Positions 49,401 to 59,185 of a stretch of DNA of 64,000 nucleotides are shown here, piece after piece. Position 1 is the stretch's first letter, and every line of letters begins with the position of its first letter. The position numbers were made by a program, and so were the translations under genes. The notes below the pieces were generated by a model. The model worked only from the letters and a program-made list of their open reading frames with translations. It was not told the DNA's origin and ran no database searches. The stretch is from Channallabes apus (taxonomy: Eukaryota; Chordata; Actinopteri; Siluriformes; Clariidae), in the NCBI GenBank assembly GCA_030522415.1, contig CM060114.1, positions 30,207,804-30,271,803 on the forward strand, read 5' to 3'.

Positions 49401-52400
49401 ATGGAGACTCCTGATCTGGACACTGAGTCCCCACCCTCTAAAAAACGGTAACCTACTATATCTAGGCATTTCAGTCACTAAATATTCATTTTCAAATTAC
49501 TAAGTGAGTACATATGAAATAAGTCATTTAAAAGTGTGAACAGTAAAGTGTTTCATTATTATTGACAAAATAATATTCACCATGAAACTTATTTTGTTTA
49601 TTGCAAGTCTTTTAATAAATTAACAAGTTTAAATAATGTTGTGCAGTAAACTCCAGAGAGAGAGATCAGCATCAGCAGCACCCAGCTGTATCTCCATGAA
49701 GAGTGATGTGTCTATTGATCGTCCTATTAATTTTAAAGCTGGAATCTTCTCACCTCTACACAGGTAACGTCTCCTCACTGTTAATGTCACTGCTGAAGTC
49801 ACAGTTAAAGGGAAATTCATCTAGATAAACAGGACGGAAAACTAAACGACGAGAAGTCGAATTTAGAGTTATCAGCCTGAAAAATGACCAATTAACAGCA
49901 CCTCAGATTAGAGGCGTTATGAAGTCTTTACAGAGCAGAAGTAGCAGAAACATCTCAATATCAACTGTTCAAAGGAGATTAATGCATTTTTTGGACGCCT
50001 TCAGCATTCCTTTACAATGTAGAAAGAAATAAAAAACAGGAACCATCATGGAGTTAGAAGTTGTTCTAAAACTTTTGAAAGGTAGTGTATATATTTTTTC
50101 CTCTTAGCTTTATATTAAAAATGTGTTTGTGGTAACTTTAAAATAAATACCCCTTGATTGCGCATGCTATTTTGTTACGTAGTGTAACGGGTTCGACCCT
50201 ATGTGCACGGGCGGCACCATGAAGCACAGACACGAGGCAAGGTCCTACGGAAAAAAGGGTAATTTATTTAGGAAAAATGGGCAAGGAAGGCTTGTGCAGG
50301 TCCGGGGGCAGTGCCACGCTGGCATGGGGTACACAGTTGGCGACAGGTGGCGGTGGGCGGAGTGGCAGAACGGAGCACGCGGAGGCAGCGCTCCTGCATG
50401 CTCCCTCGTGACGATGTTTCTCCCGCTGACTATGGCCGGCCTGGCCGCTGACATCCGTCGGCTGGTTGGCTTTCTCGGCTGGGATCAGGGGCCTTAACGC
50501 AGTCCTCCTTGCGGCGTTTCCTCTCGGCTTGGTGCGGGAGTGAAGGTGCCATGGGAGCTCACGCAGTTCTTCCTCGTGCTGTCCTCAGCGTGGGGATCAA
50601 AGGGCGGAATTCCTGTGTCCTTGTTTAAAGTCCCTGGGGCGCATCACATCGACCCACTCGCATGCCACTCTTTTAGGTCTTGTTCACACGGGTGTTAAAA
50701 ACGACCGTTTTTCTGGCGTTCGTAGCGTTCGGTGAGTGCAGATGAAGCGCCGAGGGTTTTCTACTGTACACATAGGAGTCAGTGAGAGAGTTCACACAGG
50801 CTTTGGTGATGTGCGTTTGTTCGGCTGCGCGTTTATACGGTGTTAAAAAAACGTTGCATGCAGCTTTTTCTTGGCGTTCAAATCCCAACGAACGAAAGGA
50901 AACCGCTTCTAGTGCGTTTTCTTCGCGTTCATTTTACGCTTCAGTGGACCGGATATATCCCATAATCCTACAGGCTATACATACGGAAATGGGGAAAAAA
51001 AAGCATTGCACCAGCTGCAGCAGACAATCAAAAGTGGAAACTGACACCCGACAGTAAGTGAAAAACTTGCGGAAATTTTCGCATTTCTTCATAAACCACA
51101 AAAAAACAATCCGACGTTGTGCAGTCAGAGGGTGAACCCAGTAGCGGCGGCGATTTTTTCTCTCCCTATGTCGCTGTATTACAAGAATTTTTAAAACAAT
51201 AAGATTAATGTCTAATATAACAAAATGGTCCATATTAAAAGGAGGCACCTAACATAAAACGACAAGGGCTTTCATATCCAGTTCCGACACACTGCCCCCC
51301 ACAGGTTAAACACACAAACTACAATTTGGGCTGCAGGCTGGCGTTAGACAGAGACAAACGAACGCCAGTGTAGAAGTCAATCGAGCGGCACTACAAAACG
51401 CAACGTAAACGTCTAAGACGTTCAGAGGGCGTTCGTTTATCCCAAAATTTTACGCCCGTGTGAACAAGGCCTTATGCTCCACCGCATCATGTACTTCCCG
51501 GACAAAACTTGCAAGTCCGAGATCCTATTAACGTTAATTATCGCCAGCCGGGCCGAATAGGAGGCTCCGTCCCTTTGCATACCTGCAGAAGAGGGAGCAT
51601 CCTATCTAGGAAGCCTACGGAGTGAGCGATTAGCGATAGTAGATTTGAGCGCACGCCCATCACAGGTGCACGCCGTGACAGTAATTAAATTATGTTTTTA
51701 AGTATGCCGTCCAAAAACGTCTGTACTTGCTGTAAGTTCTGTCATTGTAAATTAGATCTCCACTTAGCATTATTTAGATGCTGATAGGACACCAAGTCAA
51801 AAGAATCTTCTAGATTTATGACAATATTCAACAAGGAAATCTTGCTATATGTAGTAGTAGAAGTTACTCTAAATAAAAAGGAGTTAATCTTGGAAGATGG
51901 TTACAGAGTACGCCACCGCGAATGGGGAAACACTGAATGAACAAAGGATTTAGACCCTTAACTAAATATACATAATAAGTAATTCAGTTATCTACAGGAA
52001 ATGTTTGACCAAGACTCAGTGATGTGCATGGGTCTGGTCCATTTGGTCCAAATGCACAGATGATGTGTGTTATAAATTGCTAAAAAAAGAAAAGTTGCTT
52101 TGATTAAAAAAAAAAAAGTGTCAGAACACAGAAAACATCACAGCTTGTTTCGTCTCTTAAAAATAAAAACACCAATGCCAGCCTGGCTTAGCTGTACTGT
52201 ATATATCATCTTAATGTCCTATTTTCATATTTTGGCCATGAATTGTTCAAAACTTTTATACATATTTTGGCCAACAGTTTGTGGACACCTTGAACGTTGT
52301 TTTATTAAGTTTTTTCTTAAAAAATGTGTGTGTGGTATCTTTAAAATAAATGCCACTTGATTGGTCATGCTGTTTTGTAATGTAGGTATATTATATTGTT

Positions 52401-54101
52401 TCTAAGTTTGGCTTAATTGTCCAACACCATTTTGCTCACTGTATGTTCTGTCATCACAGGTTAGATCACCATTAAGCATAATTTAGATGCTGACAGAACA
52501 CAGACGCTGTTTTACTATAAACATAGAAGAGTGTAAATAAATAACTAAAGGACTGTCTGTAATGTTGTGCAGTAAACTCCAGAGAGAGAGATCAGCATCA
52601 GCAGCACCCAGCGGTATCTCCATGAAGAGTGATGTGTCTATTGATCGTCCTATTAATTTTAAACCTGGAGTCTTCTCACCTCTACACAGGTAACGTCTCC
52701 TCACTGTTAATGTCACTGCTGAAGTCACAGTTAAAGGGAAATTCATCTAGATAAACAGGACGGCAAACTAAATACTAAAACACCATATCTGTTATCTTTA
52801 ATGAAGCCACTATTAAGTGTACAAATATTTTTTTGTCTTAATTAGATAGTTTTTTTTTATTTATGCATTTGTGGTATCTTAAAATAAATGACACAAGGTT
52901 TGACAGACTGTTTTGTGATGTAGGTAAATTATTATGTTTCTAAGTATGGTGTAATTGTACAAAAACATTTAGCTCTCTGTATGTTCCGTCATCACAGGTT
53001 ATCTCACTGCTTAGCATAATTTAGAAACTAATAGGACACCAAGCAAAATAATCTTCTAGATTTACATACATTTTCAACAAGTAAATCTTGCTATATTTAT
53101 GTAGTAGGAGTTACTCTAACAAGAAGAGAGTTAATCTGGGAGGATGGTTACAGAGTGCGCCACAGCGAATAGGGGAACACTGAATGAATAAAGGATTAAG
53201 ATTCTTAACTAAATATATATCATAAGTAATCCAATGATCTAGAGGAAATGGTTTCCCAAGACTCAGTGATGTTCATGAGGAAGTCTGGTCCATTTAGTCC
53301 AAATGCACAGATGACCTACTGTATTAAAGATTGTTAAAAAAAAAAACACCAATGCCCACCTGGCTTAGCTCAGTTTGAGACACTTCACTATTACACTCAT
53401 ATGTGCTTTTGATCGCCTCATTCCTGAGTTACTGCCACTTTGCAGTTTAAAATAATCTCCACTCTTCTATGAGAGTTTTTCACTAGACTTTGGTGTGTAT
53501 CTGTGGGGATTTGTGATCATTTATCTACAAGAGCATTAGTGAGGTCAGGCACTGATATTGAGTGAGGAGGCCTGAGTGCAGTCAGTGTTCTAGTTCATCA
53601 CAAAGGTGTTCAATGGGCTTGAGTTAACAGGACAGTTAAGTTCTTTCACTCAAACCTCCAACTCCACTCCTTGGTGTTTTCATGAAGTTCACTTTGTGCA
53701 CGTTGTCATGCTGAAATAGGTTTTAGCTTCTTGGTTCTGGTGAAGGGAAATTGCAGTGTTGCATGTTACAATTTCCATGTTGTGTATCTATTAATAACAT
53801 ATAATAGGAAAAAAATTTACTAAAGTTTTTAACATAAAACGAAAGCTAACAGTCACCACTTAGTTTAGAATTGTTATAATTTATTTACTATATTAACAGT
53901 TATGTCCTTATTCAATTATTAAGGTACTTAAAATAATAAAGAGTGTAAATAAATAACTAAAGGACTGTCTGTAATGTTGTGCAGTAAACTCCAGAGAGAG
54001 AGATCAGCATCAGCAGCACCCAGCTGTATCTCCATGAAGAGTGATGTGTCTATTGATCGTCCTATTAATTTTAAACCTGGAGTCTTCTCACCTCTATACA
54101 G
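49401..54101 (+). CDS. NLR-like gene, N-terminal exons (FISNA-NACHT family), partial
   Basis: Exon 49328-49447 has an acceptor TTTTCAG, the ATG at 49401 and reads METPDLDTESPPSKKR to donor GTAACC. Three further exons of exactly 117 bp follow: 49647-49763, 52573-52689 and 53985-54101, each after TTGTGCAG and before GTAACG. Each starts with the last base of a split codon and ends with two bases of the next (phase 2-2), reading KLQRERSASAAPSCISMKSD, then VSIDRPINFK.G. and FSPLH. The …PSC.SMKSD.S….P…F..G module is typical of the N-terminal repeat exons of fish NLRC3-like receptors, cytosolic innate sensors. FISNA, NACHT and LRR exons are not in the window. All three copies are open, and copy 2 has Gly for Cys. 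It could also be a related family using the same module. Confidence 0.65.
49860..50095 (+). mobile_element. Tc1-like fragment (terminal and N-terminal transposase part)
   Basis: 'gagttatcagcctgaaaaat' to 'gaaagaaataaaaaacagga' is nearly identical to 55420-55600 and ends 'aaaacttttgaaaggtagtg'. It encodes the EFRVISLKNDQLTAPQIRG-like piece of a transposase DNA-binding region. The left half is missing. It lies in the intron after the first 117-bp exon. Confidence 0.65.
50183..51680. mobile_element. Solo LTR (about 700 bp) split by a Harbinger-like MITE
   Basis: It starts TGTAACGGGTTCG and ends CGCCGTGACA, so it has TG…CA with short inverted ends. Flanks CGTAG/GTAAT are only a poor match for a target duplication. 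The inside is GC-rich, unlike the intron. The insertion at 50676-51471 accounts for 799 bp, leaving a size usual for a Gypsy-type LTR. No internal coding region is seen. Confidence 0.5.
50676..51471. mobile_element. PIF/Harbinger-like element, copy 2 (796 bp)
   Basis: The ends GGTCTTGTTCACACGGGTGTT and (inverse) CGCCCGTGTGAACAAGGCC are flanked by TTA on both sides (50673-50675, 51472-51474). It is collinear with copy 1 at 38468-40488 and shows the site 'ctaatata' (about 51217) before the Tol2-like insertion. Plus and minus frames of about 100 codons show no transposase similarity, so it is non-autonomous. Confidence 0.82.
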
Positions 54102-54416
54102 GTAACGTCTCCTCACTGTTAATGTCACTGCTGAAGTCACAGTTAAAGAGAAATTCATCTAGATAAACAGCAAACTTTAAATTTTAGCAAACTAAAATAC
54201 TAAAACACAATATCTGTTATCTTATGAAGCCACTATTAAGTGTCCAGATATATATTTTTTCGGCGTAGGTAGTTTTTCTTAAAAATGTGTTTGTGGTAAC
54301 TTTAAAATAAATGCCACTTGATTGCTTGATAGTTACATTATGTTTTTAAGTATTGCGTCCAAAAACATTTTTGCTTGCTGTATGTTCTGTCATCGAAGAT
54401 TAGATCTCCACTTAGC
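51690..54416. repeat. Tandemly repeated intron units of the NLR-like gene
   Basis: Around each 117-bp exon the introns are also duplicated. 'gtggtaactttaaaataaat' (50130, 52335, 52872, 54293), 'tatgttctgtcatc.cagg' (52443, 52980, 54382) and 'gtaggagttactct…gagttaatct.ggaagatgg' (51860, 53103, 57590) occur in the same order. Hence exon plus about 1.4 kb of intron was copied as one unit, and later insertions changed the spacing. Confidence 0.75.
53400..53760 (-). mobile_element. Tc1-like remnant
   Basis: 'tatctgtggggatttgtgat', 'aagagcattagtgaggtcag', 'gcagtcagtgttctagttca' and 'gtgcacgttgtcatgctgaa' keep the order of the minus-strand transposase region of the Tc1 family at 1852-2120. The left terminus may be 52255-52290 ('ttttggccaacagtttgtgg'). 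No coding capacity remains. Confidence 0.55.
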
Positions 54417-54588
54417 ATAATGTCTAGGGCTGCAACAACTAATCGATAAAATCGATAATTATCGATAATGAAATTCGTTGTCAAGGAATGCCGTTATCGA
54501 TTAGTTGGGCTGCTCACGTTACTGAGGAGCACGACCACAAGATGCACAAATACACAAAGATACACACAGATACACAGCCGCTCGCGCA

Positions 54589-54825
54589 ATGGCGGTTACA
54601 GAAACGTCTGCAGGACAAAGCGCGCGCCCAAAGTCCTCCAAGGTATGGGAGCAATTTACATTAAACGGCTCTAAAAAGACGGTAAATTCCATCGTAACCT
54701 GCACGCTATGCAAGACCGAGCTTTCATGGCATGGCAGTACCACAGTCATGCACAAACACTTAAAAAGAAAACATGTTGGTGTTCCAGATGGCGAAACATC
54801 TCTTCTTTGTGTAAAAGTTTTATAG
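54589..54825 (+). pseudogene. hAT transposase N terminus (BED zinc finger)
   Basis: 78 codons starting [36 protein letters not shown] and HKHLKRKH give the aromatic residues and C-x2-C…H-x4-H of a BED finger as in ZBED4/hAT-Ac proteins. The frame ends after SLLCVKVL where an intron or the catalytic core should follow; nothing of the core is left in the element. Confidence 0.75.
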
Positions 54826-55099
54826 TTTAAGTGCTTTTGTTTAAACTGTTTGCTACTGTAACTTCAGTCGCGCTAGATCTGTTCACTTGCTACTCGCTAG
54901 CAGCACATTGCGCAATCACCTCATGTGCAGTAGTGATTAGTTAAATGGCGCTACTTTAGATCAGCTTAAATTACACGGTGCGAATAACAGTAGAATATTA
55001 CATTTAGTGATTGTTGTGGTTTTCAGCGAATGCAAATAACAGTACATTTGTGACTATTAGTGTCACTATTAGTGTGACTATATGTCAGTGTATTTTTAT

Positions 55100-55645
55100 A
55101 CTACCGTTCAAAAGTTTGGGGTCACTTGCAAATTTCTTTGTTTTTGTTTAGTGATTTATTTTCTACATTCTACAACAATACTGGGGATTTCAAAACTATA
55201 AAATAACACATATGGAATTAGGTAATTACGTAACAAAAACAACAGTTAGTTGTAATTTTAATACACAGAGGTCAGCCTTTCTGTAATAGTTCTTGCAAGA
55301 ACAGTATTGTCAAGTGCATTTGCAAAATCCGTCAAGCACCATAATGAAACTGGCTCTCATGAAGGCCGTCCCAGGAGGACGAGACCAAAACCTACCTCTG
55401 TTGCAGACGAGAAGTTCATTTAGAGTTATCAGCCTGAAAAATGACCAATTAACAGCACCTCAGATTAGAGGCGTTATGAAGTCTTTACAGAGCAGAAGTA
55501 GCAGAAACATCTCAGTATCAACTGTTCAAAGGAGATTAATGCACTATTTGGATGCCTTCAGCATTCCTTTACAATGTAGAAAGAAATAAAAATCAGGAAC
55601 CATCATGAAGTTAGAAAGTGACCACAGACTTTTGAACGGTAGTAT
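55100..55645 (+). mobile_element. Internally deleted Tc1-type element (~545 bp)
   Basis: The left end 'actaccgttcaaaagtttgg' and right end 'agacttttgaacggtagt' are inverse copies. Inside, 55293-55589 keeps an N-terminal transposase piece (SFRVISLKNDQLTAPQIRG, SRSSRNISVSTVQRRL), the helix-turn-helix part. The catalytic region is deleted. It is nested in the hAT at 54425-57500. A truncated sister copy is at 49860. Confidence 0.75.
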
Positions 55646-55648
55646 GTG

Positions 55649-55692
<44 letters not shown>
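55646..55692. repeat. (TA)n tract used as Tc1 target
   Basis: An alternating TA run (about 55655-55691) continues on the other side of the Tc1 at 57303-57317. The transposon therefore landed in a TA microsatellite. Confidence 0.85.
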
Positions 55693-55695
<3 letters not shown>

Positions 55696-57302
55696 TGGTG
55701 TGAAAAACTATTTGCCCCCCCTCCTGATTTCTTATTCTTTTGCATGTTTGTCACACAAAATGTTTCTGATCATCAAACACATTTAACTATTAGTCAAAGA
55801 TAACACAAGTAAACATAAAATGCAGTATTTAAATGAGGAGTGTTATTATTTAGGGAGAAAAAAAATCCAAACCTACATGGCCCTGTGTGAAAAAGTAATT
55901 GCCCCTTGAACCTAATAACTGGTTGGGCCACCCTTAGCAGCAATAACTGCAATCAAGCGTTTGCGATAACTTGCGACGAGTCTTTTACAGCGGTCTGGAG
56001 GAATTTTGGCCCACTCATCTTTGCAGAATTGTTGTAATTCAGCTTTATTTGAGGGTTTTCTAGCATGAACCGCCTTTTTAAGGTCATGCCACAACATCTC
56101 AATAGGATTCAGGTAAGGACTTTGACTAGGCCACTCCAAAGTCTTCATTTTGTTTTTCTTCAGCCATTCAGAGATGGATTTGCTGGTGTGTTTTGGGTCA
56201 TTGTCCTGCTGCAGCATCCAAGATCGCTTCAGCTTGAGATGGCCGGACATTCTCCTTTAGGATTTTTTGGTAGACAGTAGAATTCATGGTTCCATCTATC
56301 ACAGCAAGCCTTCCAGGTCCTGAAGCAGCAAAACAACCCCAGACCATCACACTACCACCACCATATTTTACTGTTGGTATGATGTTCTTGTTCTGAAATG
56401 CTGTGTTACTTTTACGCCAGATGTAACGGGACACGCACCTTCCAAAAAGTTCAACTTTTGTCTCGTCGGTCCACAAGGTATTTTCCCAAAAGTCTTGGCA
56501 ATCATTGAGATGTTTTTTAGCAAAATTGAGACGAGCCTTAATGTTCTTTTTGCTTAAAAGTGGTTTGCGCCTTGGAAATCTGCCATGCAGGCCATTTTTG
56601 CCCACTCTCTTTCTTGTGGTGGAGTCATGAACACTGACCTTAATTGAGGCAAGTGAGGCCTGCAGTTCTTTAGATGTTGTCCTGGGGTCCTTTGTGGCCT
56701 CTCGGATGAGTTGTCTCTGCGCTCTTGGGGTAATTTTGGTCGGCCGGCCAGTCCTGGGAAGGTTCACCACTGTTCCATGTTTTTGCCATTTGTGGATAAT
56801 GGCTCTCACTGTGGTTCGCTGGAGTCCCAAAGCTTTAGAAATGGCTTTATAACCTTTACCAAACTGATAGATCTCAATTACTTTTGTTCTCATTTGTTCC
56901 TGAATTTCTTTGGATCTTGGCATGATGTCTAGCTTTTGAGGTGCTTTTGGTCTACTTCTCTGTGTCAGGTAGCTCCTATTTAAGTGATTTCTTGATTGAA
57001 ACAGGTGTGGCAGTAATCAGGCCTGTGGGTGGCTACAGAAATTGAACTCAGGTGTGATAAACCACAGTTAAGTTATTTTTTAACAAGGGGGGCAATCACT
57101 TTTTCACACAGGGCCATGTAGATTTGGAGTTTTTTTTCTCCCTTAATAACGTAAACCTTAATTTAAAAACTGCATTTTGTGTTCAATTATGTTATCTTTG
57201 ACTAATAGTTAACGGTTTTTGATGAGCAGAAACATTTAAATGTGACAAACATGCAAAAGAATAAGAAATCAGGAAGGGGGCAAATAGTTTTTCACACCAC
57301 TG
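55693..57302 (-). mobile_element. Full-length Tc1 element (1610 bp), Passport-like ends
   Basis: The ends read CAGTGGTGTGAAAAACTATTT with TA on both sides. The inverted repeats are about 220 bp, with inner motifs 'gtgtgaaaaagtaattgccc' (about 55885) and 'gggcaatcactttttcac' (about 57090) giving the IR/DR plan. It resembles the Passport/Tc1 group of fish by terminus. The transposase is on the minus strand with one frameshift. Confidence 0.9.
55912..56923 (-). pseudogene. Tc1 transposase with one frameshift
   Basis: MPRSKEIQEQMRTKVIEIYQ begins a two-HTH paired-like domain (KAISKALGLQRTTVRAIIHK; TSKELQASLASI). A GRP.KITPRAQRQ linker follows, then FWENTLWTDETKVELFG (first Asp) and GGGSVMVWGCFAASG. 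At about 56205-56245 the frame shifts to a second frame with WMLQQDNDPKHTSK (second Asp), SPYLNPIEMLWHDLKK (Glu; Tyr replaces the usual Asp of SPDLNPIE) and a normal end (…AAKGGPTSY). The catalytic DDE triad is complete, so this copy is recently decayed. Confidence 0.88.
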
Positions 57303-57337
<35 letters not shown>

Positions 57338-57647
57338 ACACTGTCAACTTGCCATCTGCAGTTATTTTTTAAAAACAAAACAAACGTTGGTATGATTTTA
57401 TATATAATTATAAGCAAAACATCAAATTAAAGAAGCGCTTAGCTTTTATCCGAATCGCCCAACTAATCGATTATCAAAATAATTGTTAGTTGAAGCCCTA
57501 ATAATGTCGATGCTGATAGGACACCAAGTCAAAAGAATCTTCTAGATTTACATCAATATTCAACTAGGAAATCTTGCTATATGTAGTAGTAGGAGTTACT
57601 CTAAATAAAAAAGAGTTAATCTTGGAAGATGGTTACAGAGTATGACC

Positions 57648-57685
<38 letters not shown>

Positions 57686-57836
57686 AAGTTTATTTTATAT
57701 AGCGCCTTTCAAGAAACTCAAGGTCGCTTTACAATAACAAAAATATTTATACATACCTGTAGGAAGAGACATCTGAAAAACAACAAAAACAGAATACAGA
57801 TAACATGAAACCCATAGCATTTATTTAATCACATAT

Positions 57837-59182
57837 TCAAAGATCGGAAAAACAGGACGAGAAAAGATATGTTTTAAGGTGGGTTTTGAAATCCTGTAGT
57901 GAAGAAAGATCACGGATGTGTTTATGAATAGAACTCCAGAGTGTAGGGGCAGAAATACTAAATGCTCGTCCTCCAAATGATGCTAATCTATGGCGAGAAA
58001 TTAACAGTAGACCATCATCTGTAGATCGGAGTGTGCGAACTGGGGAGTAAGTATGAATAAGATCAGAAATATATATGGGGGGGCAAGACCATGCAGTGCT
58101 TTGAAGGTGATAAGAAGAATCTTGTATTGAATGCGGGAGCGAACGGGTTGCCAATGAAGTGTGTGGGATGGGAGTGATGTGAGGATTTCTTTGAATAAGT
58201 GAGGACCCTAGCAGCAGTCCATATAAAAGAGAATTACACTAGTCAAGTTGAGAAGTAATGAAAGCATGAACCAGTATCTCAGCATCCTTGATGTCTAAGA
58301 AGGGCTGTAGACGAGCTATATTACGGAGGTGATAGAAGGCAGATTTAGTAAGTGACGAAATGTGAGGTAGAAAGGAAAGATAGGAGTCGAAAGTTATACC
58401 CAGATTTTTAATGGTGGTGGAAGGTATAACCAAGGTCCCAGAAATGTTAACAGTATCAGTACAGAAAGAAACAATGTTTTTAGGTGAACCAACAAGTAGA
58501 ACATCTGTTTTATCAGTATTGAGCTTGAGAAGGTTACTGGTCATCCAAGCATTTATGTCATCAATACAACCTGAAATGGAGTTGGTGGGAAAGGGGTGGT
58601 CGTGTCGAAAACTGATATAGAGTTGAGTGTCGTCTGCAGTGGAAATTCAAACCATGACGGCGGATAATTTTACCTAGAGGAAGCATGTAGATGATGAACA
58701 GTAGTGGGCCAAGAACAAGACCCTGAGGAACACCATGAGAAACAGGAGCAGTAGAGGATTTAGCCTGGTGGATAACAATATAGTGTTGACAGTCAGACAG
58801 ATAAGAAGTGAACCAAGCGAAGGCAGTTCCAGAAATACCAAGAGCAGAGAGTCGTGAGATGAGAATACTGTGAGAGATAGTATCAAATGCAGAAGAGAGA
58901 TCTAAAAGAATCAAAATGCTAACAGAGCCAGCATTAGATGCCATAAGAAGGTCAATGACAACATTAAGAAGCGCTGTCTCTGTGCTGTGGTGAGAGTGAA
59001 AACCAGATTGAAAACATTCATACAGATTATGAGATGACAAATACGACTGTAGTTGAACAGCAACAACTTTTTCAAGTATTTTTGAGAGTAGCTGAAGATT
59101 TGAAATTGGTCGGTAGTTGGCCATATCGGCAGGGTCAAGGCCAGCTTTCTTTAAGACTGGTGTGACGGCTACAGTTTTTAAT
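57837..59182 (-). pseudogene. LINE reverse transcriptase, frameshifted
   Basis: Blocks on the minus strand in order: NYRPISNLQLLSKILEKVV, HHSTETALLNVVIDLL, LDLSSAFDTISHSIL, HGVPQGLVLGPLLFIIYML, then the catalytic ADDTQLY, which is present but one frame off (about 58640-58620). LKLNTDKTDVLLVGSP and LGITFDSYLSFLPHI follow in the 58544 frame. The C-terminal GRAFSISAPTLWSSI with LQDFKTHLKTYLF is in the 58154 frame. At least two frameshifts are present. The family is L2/CR1-like by motif style. Confidence 0.85.
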
Positions 59183-59185
59183 TAA

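Larger units (their letters stand above)
54425..57500 (+). mobile_element. hAT element with perfect 8-bp TSD (3076 bp)
   Basis: It starts TAGGGCTGCAACAACTAATC and ends (inverse) TAGTTGAAGCCCTA. The octamer ATAATGTC is exactly repeated at 54417-54424 and 57501-57508. It interrupts the third intron unit of the NLR-like gene, whose 'cttagcataatgt' and 'gatgctgataggacaccaag' halves lie on either side. It encodes a BED finger frame near its left end and contains two Tc1-type insertions. Confidence 0.93.

Noticed and set aside
49647..54158. Minus-strand frames MNFPLTVTSAVTLTVRRRY… (three similar copies) as a protein family
   Set aside because: They are the reverse complement of the three duplicated plus-strand 117-bp exons and their donors; the plus strand has splice sites and a known motif.
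57652..57682. CRISPR-like or other regular array
   Set aside because: It is a TAA microsatellite at the 3' end of a LINE; no array of spaced repeats exists in this eukaryotic window.
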